From Peromyscus leucopus (Eukaryota; Chordata; Mammalia; Rodentia; Cricetidae), in NCBI RefSeq assembly GCF_004664715.2, contig NC_051063.1, positions 114,686,829-114,750,828 on the forward strand: a stretch of DNA of 64,000 bases, in the 5' to 3' direction. Below the pieces are notes generated by a model. It saw only the letters and a program-made list of their open reading frames with translations, was not told the origin of the DNA and did not search any database. Shown here piece after piece: positions 54,466 to 64,000 of this stretch (its first letter is position 1; each line of letters begins with the position of its first letter). The translations under genes were made by a program, and so were the position numbers.

Positions 54466-55545
54466 AAGGAGAGTGAGGTTTACCAAGCCTGATAGACACA
54501 CCTCCCCTAAGGACACACACAAGGCACCTCAATGCTGTGAAACCTGTAGAAGGACTGAACGAACACCCTACAGCCCTCTGACCCTTCTAAACGTTGCTGT
54601 GTGGAGACTTTGGGCCACCTCTTCTGCAGAGAGACTACATTTTAATCTGCACTCACTGAGAATAACTGCATTCACTGAGATCTGAAAAGTGAACAAGTTA
54701 AAGTTGGCTCAAGATTTAGAGGTAATTGGAGTTTAATTTAGAAATGGGAGCACAGTGGAGATGAGTCAGGGGCCTTTGGACTTCTCTTTGCTCTCATTTT
54801 TTTTTTTCTTTTTGAAATAGTACCCACTTTGGTGACCTTACTTTCTTCATCGTGATTCTTAATAGCCATTTCTTAGAAATCCTCATGACTTAGAAAAACT
54901 TACTATTGAACAGTCATGGTAATTTCACAGAAAATGGAGATTAAAGTCCTTGTCCAAACTGTGCAAGTGTACAGGGCCATGCCATTAAGTGGAGTTCAGT
55001 GAACAACGCCATGATGCAAGGTCAGGCCCTGACCTGACACTGTAACTGTCCTCACAGGAATGCTAATATTCTAAAGGGACATGTATGCCTCTCCCTTTGG
55101 CTATCAAACTATTGAAACAATAGTCCCCACGAAATTGGAATTTCCCCAGAAGTCTCATGCTGGGAGAAGGAAAGGGCTGAGGTCCTGGCGCCAGCCAGAG
55201 GAAAAACTGGTCTCCAGTTAAGAGTTAAGACTTGTCGGATGGTCTTGCAGGGTAGACTGGAGCTGAGGGGATGGCGATGGCAGAAACCACACTTAGCTCT
55301 CCATACCTCTGGCTTCCTATGTAAACCTACACAGTACACTAATGCCCCCAAAGCAGACTTGTTCTTCCCATATGGCCACATTAAATGAATCTCCTTGTTC
55401 TGCTCTTCCCTATTACTTGTTTGTTTAATTGGTTTATTGAGGATGGGTGACCCAAACCGGGCTTGTTAGGGTACTGTAAAGGCTCAGGCTCTAACTCCAA
55501 TAATCCCAGTAATAATATCATATAATGTGATTAACCTATCATCCT
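54466..55545. other. No recognised feature
   Basis: Unique sequence; no young SINE over 1 kb. Confidence 0.45.
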
Positions 55546-55625
55546 GGACCAAGAATGTCACAAAGTGGCTGACTGCTTGCCTCGCATGAATGAGAGCCTG
55601 GGTTAGATCCTCAACACTGAAAAGA
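55546..55625 (+). mobile_element. ID-like SINE
   Basis: 'caaagtggctgactgcttgc' and 'gagcctgggttagatcctca' then A-rich. A diverged ID core. Confidence 0.5.
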
Positions 55626-55934
55626 AACCAATATATTTCGTTGCTTCTTCTCCAAATTGTATTGCCTTCCTCCAAGCCTATCTTTTCTCATCATTGAAGC
55701 TTGTGTAACATAAGGGGCAGAGGTGGTCTGTAAATACCCTGGGAAGTCTTTCCGTGCTGAATCCAAGATCAGCCCACATTCAGTAGGTGACATTTTGCTT
55801 TCCAAAGTCTGCTGTTTGGTCTTTCTTTTTCTACTCACTCTCCCCAGACTCCAGGTTTCTAACACTGCCCACTGATTATCCTGAACTCTATGCACTCAGT
55901 GGAGTAGATACTATACCTTGCTTCATTGTCTCCC

Positions 55935-56056
55935 TTTCCTGTGTCTTTGTGGTGGGAGATAAGGTCTTACTGTATACTGTTGACTAGCTAGTGGTCCACC
56001 TGCCTCCGCCTCCTGAGTACTGGGATTTCAGGTGTGTGCAACCATACCTGACTGCT
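55935..56056 (-). mobile_element. Old B1 SINE
   Basis: 'gagataaggtcttactgtat', 'gcctcctgagtactgggatt', 'tcaggtgtgtgcaaccatac' reverse. Confidence 0.6.
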
Positions 56057-56214
56057 TTCCCCTTCTAAATGAAGGTAGTGAGGTATAGCGTGCAAAGGAT
56101 AATCTGATTACAGTCAGATTAGTCTAAGGTCCAGCTCCTCAACTGGAGCCCCAATTTCCATTATCTGCTACAGGAAGATAGTGCCTGTTAGTTTACAGAC
56201 CTTCTAACCACATG

Positions 56215-56690
56215 TGCCATCTCCCAGAAACCAGGCCACCCTTCCTGCAGTCCCTCCCTCTCCAGGCAGAGCTGATAAGAATCCCTTCTCTCCCTTCTAG
56301 CAACTGAAGAATAAGTTTATGGTTCTACCTAGTGCCTGCTGCCTTCCTTGGCATGTTGGCTAGGCCAGACTAGGTCACATGGTGTGAAACACTCTTACTC
56401 CTTGAAAACCTTTGAGTCAGAAACTCCCATGTTACAGAACTGAAGGATCTTTCCCCCTTCAAGCCCATGGTGCTGCCTCTGTGTGATACGACTTCTCTTA
56501 GTATTCTGGGAATTTAAAGCTCAGTCTTCCTTCTAGTCCCTACTGTACTGTCCTTAGCACAATGTCCTAACTCTCTCCTAATGATTTCCTGCTTCAGGGT
56601 CTCATCATGGCTGGCTACGGCCATAAGCCTATAATTCTGCTAATAAAGTTCTTTTGCGGGGTAATGTCATGTCAGCGCCTTCCTACAAAC
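56215..56690 (+). mobile_element. LTR-like repeat copy B (diverged)
   Basis: Parallel to 53150-53800: 'tctcccagaaaccaggcca', 'tctacctagtgcctgctgc', 'tggctaggccagactaggtc', 'cttgaaaacctttgagtcag', 3' 'ctgctaataaagttctttt'. Better preserved 3' AATAAA. Confidence 0.4.
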
Positions 56691-58059
56691 ATGTAAAAAT
56701 GTCTAACAATATCACCTCTCCTCATCACCCTTTGCGAGCTAGAACCCTGCGTTATTCTTCCTTTTGTCTTGTACTGCTGATAGAAAGCATGGCAGGAGAT
56801 CCGTGTCATGTCCCTCCTCCACTTTATATACAACCATCTATGCATCATGAAATGGGAAGCATTCATGTTAAAAGGAAACCAAAGGTCTGTCAAGTTCTGG
56901 GTCAGCACACATGTAGCCAGTGAGACCTACATTCTGCTTTTCATCTGAAAGAACAGAAACAGGAGCTTCTCTCTTGAGGGTCTTTGCTGAACCAAGCATC
57001 ATAATTCTCCTCAGAGTTCTCTGGGAAGTCACCACCGTTAGAAAAGAAAAAAATGTCTACACACCACTCTGGTGTGACTTTATGTTCCTCTTGGGATGGT
57101 TTGGTTGTGGTGTGACCTCAGTATAAGTCAGGGAGCTGCTGTACAGGTCTGTGAGCTCTTGTGTTTTGTCTTGTGTTAGAATTCTGCTTGAATTCTAACA
57201 AGTCACAAAGCCTTTGAGTCAAGGAGTAAGCACCAGGGAAATCTTTAGCAAGGACAAAGGAGGGGTCTTGTTGTGGTGGCTGTTTGGAGTAATTTTTAAC
57301 CAAAGGACTTCTGGTTCATGTGGCTGTGTCTCAGGCAGTTCAGAAGGCAGGTCAATTACTCTATACCCTCTTACTGAAACGCTTTTTCAGACAAAGGTAA
57401 AAGATTCCAGAGGTGTAGATGATAAAATGAAGACTCTGTCTCAGAGCTTTCCACCCATAAGCTGACTGGGGTGTGGAGTGGGGTAAGTGTGTTAACAGCT
57501 AAGCTTAGATCCCGGCAAGGGCAAGAGCACATGAAGACACATTGCCCAGGGAAGTCATAGAGGGCCTAAGTTTGCTTCCGTCTGGGCTGATTCTTCTGAG
57601 AGGGGCTGTAGCTCCTCCAGGCAATAGAGGCCAACTGCATGCAGAAGCACAGAGCAGCAAATACAGGAACCAGCCAACAAGTGCGTGGAGGAGTGTGAAA
57701 GGAGAGAAGGGGGGGCAGCATCAGGAGAGGGGCTGGAAGAGAAGCAAAGGCAGCTTGCGTTGAAAGAGTCTACAATGGCTGATAAGACCAAAGTAAATGA
57801 TCATAACATGATGGAAGGCTCTTCAGAGGACACAGGACGTGCAGGGGACCTCAGAGAAGGGAGCCACGACTTCCCACTAAGATAAGGATCACCTCAGTGA
57901 TGTCAGCCTGTTGCGGTTGCTCCTTTTGTTACTGTTGGAATTCAAGTAGATGTCAAAGATCTTCAGTGTAACTACCTGCCTGACCATGCTCTCCTTGAGT
58001 TATAAATACAGCTTATTAGAGCTGATGTTAAAGTGCTAACATGCTCCCCAGTGCGACAC
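56691..58059. other. No recognised feature
   Basis: 1.4 kb of unique sequence free of SINEs; 57640-57880 is purine-rich on the + strand. No frame resembles a known protein. Confidence 0.45.
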
Positions 58060-58165
58060 CCATTCCTATTATATAATACATCCCCTGTGTGTTCGTCTCC
58101 ACTCTGTCTGCTGCCGGTGCCGAAAATAGAACCCGACATCTAGTAGGTGATGCCTACATACTTGT
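58060..58165 (+). mobile_element. L2 3' end fragment
   Basis: 'gtgttcgtctccactctgtc' then 'ctacatacttgttgaatctg' fits the L2 terminus. Confidence 0.4.
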
Positions 58166-58984
58166 TGAATCTGTCTTTTAAGTGATGTATTTTCACCCCA
58201 ACTACTATACACTGTAGATTTCTTTCTAGAAATCTATTTGTTATGTATTTAGATTTCTAACTTAGAAAGTATGGTCACAGGACACACAGATAGAGCCAAG
58301 GCAGGCTTCATGCTGATTTTCAGAACCTGCTCCTCCCTGTGTCGGCCGGAGTGTTTGGGTGGAGGGAGGAAAGGAGTGCGGTTTAGTGAGACTACCCCGT
58401 TCCTGGGCGGGTGGCCTCAGCCACTCCCTTTTGCGTGGTTGGCTGCCCATGCAGTCTTAGGCCAGGCCAGCTATTCTGTCTTGTTCTCTGCCCACTGAAC
58501 AGGCTTTGAGAATCTGGAGTGAAAGCAGAGAGCATTAGCATTTTGGAAAGGATGTAGCTGGAGCACTTGTGGCCTCGCTTGGCCCTTTCAGAGCTCCACT
58601 TTTGTAGAGAGGAAAGACCATCCTGCTCACAAACTTAGCAACTTGCAGACACTGCTTAGAAGGTAACATTTAAAGTGCTTGATTATCATCCTCAACTAGA
58701 GCCTCATTGAATCCCATTACCAACCCTGTATGTCTTTTTTTTTTTTTTTAATGATTCCAGTTCTGTTCAATTTTAGGTTCAGGTGTGAAAATTTTGGGCG
58801 TACACAGATTTTATTGTGAACTAAAGAAGAGGCTTGTCTTACATTCTGAGTTTTCACAATGTATTTTTATTGCTCCTTGAACAGTGTGCAACCCTTCTGC
58901 ATTTAGAAAACAATAGAGAAAGCAGTCTCTCCTAGTGGGTTTACCACCTCCACACGCACAATGAAGACTGATTTCCCCCTCCAA
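58166..58984. other. No recognised feature
   Basis: Unique; 58330-58450 is GC-rich with a few CpGs. T run at 58735-58749. Confidence 0.4.
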
Positions 58985-59275
58985 TTCTCATACCACTCCA
59001 TTCCCGAGTCACCTTCAATCCACCCCAAAATCATTGTCACATGTGTCTCCGTCTGTTCTTGTCCCAGACATAGACAAGACTCTCAGAATGAGCTATTCTA
59101 TTAGTCTCTAATCTAACCTCCCTGACCTCAAAATCCCTTTATCAAGCCAGGCTTTGTACTGCCATCTAACTGAACCCCTTAAAACACAGCATGGACCATG
59201 GCTGAAGCCATGAGTAGCTTCTTATCACATAGGGAATAAAATGCAAAATGCCCAGTCAGCATTCAGAAATGGAAA
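58985..59275 (+). mobile_element. Possible L2 internal fragment
   Basis: 'ccaccccaaaatcattgtca', 'tctaatctaacctccctgac' and 'cttatcacatagggaataaa' resemble the forward L2 region upstream of its 3' UTR. Low certainty. Confidence 0.35.
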
Positions 59276-59371
59276 ATGAGCAGAAGAAAAAAATTCATAA
59301 AATAAACCAAATATAAAAGTATAAATATAAAGGGAAAAATTGTTGTCCAAAAATCTACCACAAAAAGAATA

Positions 59372-59440
59372 TGCCTGGGAGTCTGGCTTAGCAGTAGAGC
59401 AGCTGCCTAGTTCAGTCTCTGGCCCTTCATTTCCAGTGTG
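59372..59440 (+). mobile_element. ID-like SINE
   Basis: 'ggcttagcagtagagcagct' and 'gcctagttcagtctctggcc'. Confidence 0.5.
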
Positions 59441-59779
59441 TATGTGCTTGTGTGTGCATATGCATGTAGAGAGATGTCACAATATAACAAGTGTTAGTAG
59501 GCCATTAGGGTTTCAGACAAACTATTCAACGTATACTTTGTAAACACACCACAGGATATGTAGAGTTTTTAAAAAGTTCTATGATACCAGTAAACAAAAT
59601 AGGAAAACTATTAAAACTAAAATAAATTTAAAGTAATACACTTTCAGTCCTGCTCCTTGAGGTGGTCTAATAAGCAGAGAATCCCATTTGTCCCATAGCT
59701 AACACGTACTACATGCTTACAACGTACCAGGACAAGGTCTAAAAGCTTGCTAAGTATTATCTTGATCTTATAACTTTGT

Positions 59780-59905
59780 AAAAATAGATATTATCTCCCC
59801 ATTTTGTAGGAAATTGAGCACAAGGGAGTTAATTGACTTTCCAAAAGTCATACAGGGAATGTTAAACGTAGGGTCGGAGGTGACTTTGTTCTAAAAGTTC
59901 TTGTT
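59780..59905 (-). mobile_element. MIR SINE
   Basis: 'tatctccccattttgtagga', 'aattgagcacaagggagtta', 'gactttccaaaagtcataca' give a clear reverse MIR. Confidence 0.6.
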
Positions 59906-61158
59906 GATGAAAACCTGGTATTAACTGTAGAGTTACTGGGAAGAGTCAAGACCACTTACTAAGTCTCTAAGACTGTCAAGACAAGACTGAATGAGAAGCA
60001 ACACTGGGTAGTTGGACAGTTTGGTTATGGAACAAGGAAATCAAGCTGGAACTGACCTGAAAACTTTCTACTTGCTAACTCGCTTTCACAGTGAAAGGTA
60101 CTGTGCAGGCTACAGGGGACAGAAAAGGCATCAATGGTCTCCCTGCAGCCAACCTTACATGCTAAATACTGACCATGCCAGGAGAGCTGTGCCCACTGGG
60201 GCATTAGTGGCATGAAAGTTATAGGGGTAACAGCTAACTGTTCTGATGGGACTCAAGACCTGATCCACGGGGAAGAATTCAGGGCTGGTGCTGTCAACCT
60301 GCTCAATCTCATGGCTTGTGCAGTCATAAGCTCTAGGGAGGAACCTACTACTGTCGGTTTGCTAAACCACATGTTGTAAACTGCCTTATAAATATTTATC
60401 TTACACCCATAGATTAGTGATGCCCTCAACCTTGTCCAGAGAAGCTTCTCTCTGTAGTGGGTAGCAGTTAGTGCAAGGACTCATAACAGGTTGAATGCTA
60501 AGAATAAGTGTCTATTGAGTGCTCAGGACATCTATATCAAGGCTCCAAGGCTCAGGGAACACTACAGAAGAGGAATGAAAAGAATGTAAGAGTGAGAGGA
60601 TGGGGAAGAGTTCTGGGAATTAGAGTTGTCTCTGGGACATGACTTGGCCATAGTACCCATGAACTCACCACAGCTATCATTCTGTGTGCAATGTCAAGTC
60701 AGCAACATCATTCAGCATCCAACAGGCAGCACTAGTTGGACTTCATGGTTTATTAACAAAAGGAAGGTCAGTGAGAACAAGAAGTGAGGAGGGGGACCAC
60801 GTGGGTTTAACAGGGGGAGTGGGAATGGCAAGTTGGGATACATATGACCAAGATGCACCATTTACATATTTGAAATCATCAAAGAATAAGTAAAAGATAT
60901 TCTATTTTAAAAATTAGGTGGTTTGGTTTTGGTACTTGGTATACAACACTATGTTTAGGTTAATTTTAATGCTGATAACATTTCAACGTTCATGTTATAA
61001 ATAAAAGCCATTCGAATTTTAGTTTCTAAAAGATCAAGTGATCTGTGCAGAATCTCTCTGTAATTCAAATGAAGTGATGGTCAGATGGGAAATGTAAGAA
61101 TGAGACAGTAGTCAGAGGATTGAGAGATGGTGAAGCTTAGAATTGGGTAATTTTGATA
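59906..61158. other. No recognised feature
   Basis: 1.25 kb of unique sequence. Confidence 0.45.
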
Positions 61159-61377
61159 TTTGCTTTATTTTATGTGTATGAGTGTCTTGCCTGAATATAT
61201 ATCTGTATACCACGTGCACGCCTAGTGTTCAAAGGAGGTCAGAAAAAGGCACTGGATCCTCTGGAGCTGGAATTACAGATGATCGTGAGCCACACTGTAG
61301 GTACTGGGAATCAAATGCAGGTCCTCTGAGAGAGCAGCCAGGGCTCTTAACTGCTGAGCCATCTCTTCAGCCCCATT
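61159..61377 (-). mobile_element. B3 SINE
   Basis: 'tatgtgtatgagtgtcttgc', 'gaattacagatgatcgtgag', 'cttaactgctgagccatctc' reverse; nearly full length. Confidence 0.82.
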
Positions 61378-61783
61378 GGTTCATTTTTGAAAGGGATCAC
61401 TTGCTAGCATGTTTTCAGTGTTACAACATTTCCATAGTGTAAAAATGAAGACATTTTACTTCAAAGAGACACAGAAAAAAGAGACTAAGAACAGATATCT
61501 GCGGCCTGTCCTGGGGAGTCACAAAGGAAGCCTCAGGCTAAGTGCGAGAAGGGAAGTCACTCAGTTCCGGTTTGTCAGAGAGAAAAAAACATCAAAACAA
61601 CACTTTTGCAATGGATGAGTTTACAAAATTGTGGGAAGTATGGCAAGATTTAAACACAGGATGTTTTTGAAACATCTTTAGTCTCCCTTTTCTTTGAATT
61701 ATTTCCCACTGGAAAATTAAGGTTGTTTACTGAAGTGGCACTGTCTTGGCACCAATATAAATACCCAGATATGTGTATAAGTT
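61378..61783. other. No recognised feature
   Basis: Unique AT-rich sequence. Confidence 0.4.
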
Positions 61784-61824
61784 TAAACAAACAAACAAAC
61801 AAACAAACAAACAAACAAACAAAC
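61784..61824 (+). repeat. (AAAC)n microsatellite
   Basis: 10 near-perfect AAAC units. Confidence 0.95.
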
Positions 61825-62049
61825 CTGCAATACCCAACCTTGTCCAAACCCAGGCCCTGCCACTGGCCAGATGTGGGCTTTCAGCAGTCAACTCTCAACT
61901 CCTAGACATCATTAATTAAAGAGAGCAAATGTAATGTCCTAAGCCTCGGGCTTGTTATGTGTCTGAGATTGCCTCACCAAATGAGCAGTCAGTAAGTATC
62001 TGCCAATGATCAAGAGGGATTAGTGGCTGAGGGCATTTGGTGGTAGAAG

Positions 62050-63072
62050 AGATGGGGGTTGGGGGAGGATGGAAACCTAGTACAGTGGAAACTTCCTGGA
62101 ACCTATAAGGGTGACCCTATTGAGGACTCCTTGTATGGAGGTCATGGAGCCTGAAGCAGTCATGTTTTGTAACCAGGCTACCTCCCAGTGGTGGGACTGG
62201 GACACCAATCCAGCCATGAAACCTTTGATATACAACCTGCCCTGTCTGCAAGATGTGCTGGGGCAATGGTAGCTCAGAGTTTGTGGGAGTGGCCAACCAA
62301 TGACTTGTCTAAGGAGGCCCACTCCACAAAAGGGAGCCCATGCCTGACACTGCCTGGAGGGCCAGGAACCAAAAGCTGGATGGCCTAGAGACCTACGGTA
62401 GAACTAACCACGACTGGCCAAAAGAAAAAAAAAGAATAAATAAGTAAAATTTTTAAAAAGTGAATGCAATGATTCCTAATGATATTCTGCTAAATGCATA
62501 GAGGCTTCCTCTAGCAACTAATGGGAGCAGATGCAGAGACCCATAGCCAAACATTAGGTAGAGCTAAGTGAACCCCATAGAAGATAGGGAGGAAGGATTA
62601 TAGGAGCCAGAGGGGCCCAGGACACCAGGAGAACAGGGCCTACAGAATCAAGTAAGGGCTCATAGGGGCCCACAGAGACTGAAGCGGAGGTCCCAGAGCC
62701 TGCGTGAGTCTGTGCTAGACTTTTGCATACATAGTGTGATTATTTAGCTTGAGGATTTTGTGGGACTACTAACAGGGAGATTAGGGGTGTCTCTGATGCT
62801 TTTGCCTGCTTTTGGAACCCTTTTTCTCCTACTGGGTTGCTTCATCCAGCCTTGATACGAGGGTTTGTGCCTAGTCTTACTGTGTCTTGTTATGCCGCAT
62901 TCAGTTGATATTCCTAGGAGACCTGCTCTTTTCTGAAGGGAAATGGGGAAGCAGTGGATCTGGGGTGGGAGGGAGGAGATAGGGGTGGGATGGGCTAGAA
63001 GTAGTGGAGGGAGGGAAGGCTGCCTTCGGGATGTATTGTATGAAAGAAGAATAAATAAATAAATAAATAAGA
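62050..63072 (+). mobile_element. Rodent L1 (Lx-like) 3' UTR
   Basis: A long G/A-biased block with 'gggtgggagggaggagatag' and 'gggatgtattgtatgaaaga', ending in an (AATA)n tail (63049-63071): the ending of murine-type L1 3' UTRs. The left boundary is a guess. No ORF2 frame precedes it, so it is 5'-truncated. Confidence 0.6.
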
Positions 63073-64000
63073 AGCACGAAGGGTTAGTGGGATTATAATT
63101 AATTAGAACGTATTCTTAAAAAGGACAAAATTTCCACATCCTCCATTTGCCCTGCCCTCCTCTGCCTCCTCCGTGTCCTAGCTGCTGTATTGTAAAGCGT
63201 GGCTCTTTTCTCTGCAGCAGCATTCAGAAGACATCACAAGATGGCAATTACTCTCCATACTCCAGGAGGCTGCTACTGAGGTCAGCTCTACACCAGGCCT
63301 GCAGCGCTTCAATCAGCCTGAGCTCAGTGCCCACTGAGAGCGCGGGTCTACTGCTCATCGATTCCTGCCTTGCTATTCCCTCACTCTGCCACTCAGCTGG
63401 ATGCTCCTAGCCACCCCTGGTCCTCAGAGGGCTCCACTTCCCCCTTTCAGTTCCTTTTATTCAGCACCAAGGGCTGGAGGCTGACACCAGAGCAGAGCCT
63501 GCAGTCGGTCTTTGGAAGCCGGAGAGAGTGTGGGCGAGTCCCATTAAATGAAGCAAAGCTCTGGCAGGAAACCAGCTTCTAATCTTGAAGCTCCCCCCCC
63601 CCCGTTCTTTCCTTTTCCTTTATAAGTTTATGTTTGTGGCCCCCCCCCCACCCCGATCCCCTTTTTGCCTTTCTGGAGTTGCTTTAGCAATAAGAGGAGG
63701 GGGAAAGGCGATGCCAGGATTTAGAACTGAGTTATTCTAGCATGAGGCAGCATACCCTGAGGCTGTGTCACATTGGAAGCTTCAGTTTGCCCACTGCTCT
63801 CGAGCAACGCGCCTGTGCTCAGAGACAGGAGGACATGGGGCGCACCAAAGAGCCAGGGCTAGAATCTGAGTGTGTGGGCTCTCAGAGCTCCGGCAGTGTT
63901 TACCAGCTTCTTCTCTAGCCCTCTCTTTCTGGCTGGTCCCCAGCTCACTGAAGGTTGCTGCCTCTACCCAGCTGCTGATATCAGAAAAGTGAGTTATCCC
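63073..64000. other. Unique sequence at the window edge
   Basis: No SINE or LTR recognised. GC is above average, with two C runs (63586-63604, 63641-63655). Frames at 63147-63410 and 63370-63582 have no recognisable domain. Confidence 0.45.

Noticed and set aside
55611..55895. 94-codon minus-strand frame that reads as protein-like
   Set aside because: Its C-terminal end runs into an ID-like SINE, no convincing splice sites were found and no family is recognised.
1..64000. CRISPR arrays, bacterial operons, insertion sequences, riboswitches
   Set aside because: All regular direct repeats are microsatellites or SINE/LTR target duplications; the sequence is plainly rodent nuclear DNA.

Overview
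The window looks like nuclear DNA of a muroid rodent, most likely a cricetid (hamster, vole or deer-mouse group). The evidence is dense B1, B2/B3, B4/RSINE and ID SINEs, B1 copies carrying the 'gctttgcgcctttcctgg' variant that I associate with cricetids, MT-type ERVL-MaLR LTRs and a URR1-like hAT element. There is no sign of bacterial, organellar or plasmid sequence.

The only clearly functional gene is Picalm (clathrin assembly protein CALM) on the minus strand. Its first coding exon lies at 5976-6105 inside a strong CpG island (about 5930-7050). It encodes the first 43 residues, including the PtdIns(4,5)P2-binding motif of the ANTH domain, and ends in a GTGAGT splice donor. Bases 1-5975 are therefore the start of intron 1; no exon 2 is present. 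Everything above about 7 kb is the 5' flank of Picalm (about 57 kb), which in other mammals is the Picalm-Eed intergenic interval where Alzheimer-disease association signals sit. The promoter carries two CACGTG palindromes (one a perfect CLEAR-type GTCACGTGAC), a YY1-type site, an ETS-type site, a long pyrimidine tract and a G-quadruplex-prone run.

The flank is a gene-poor mosaic of repeats. 7-13 kb has nested SINEs inside MaLR LTRs. 19.4-21.5 kb is a nearly complete MaLR provirus (two 335-bp LTRs and a tRNA-Leu-like primer site). 23.6 kb is a 385-bp LTR with a 6-bp target duplication. 28-30.4 kb holds MaLR LTRs, an L1 fragment and a truncated Rps2 processed pseudogene. 33-37 kb is relatively poor in young SINEs, keeps ancient L2 and MIR copies, and contains a CAG/CTG tract and one open reading frame that looks like a terminal coding exon (36431-36684, minus). 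Two copies of a TG...CA LTR containing a captured B1-like segment lie at 40.9 and 52.4 kb. A 570-bp CT-rich degenerate satellite lies at 42.6 kb, a URR1 hAT element with an exact 8-bp duplication at 46 kb, further LTRs at 50-57 kb and an L1 3' UTR at 62-63 kb.

All assignments come from reading the sequence. Repeat family names are from memory and were not checked with RepeatMasker. Boundaries are approximate unless a target-site duplication is given.
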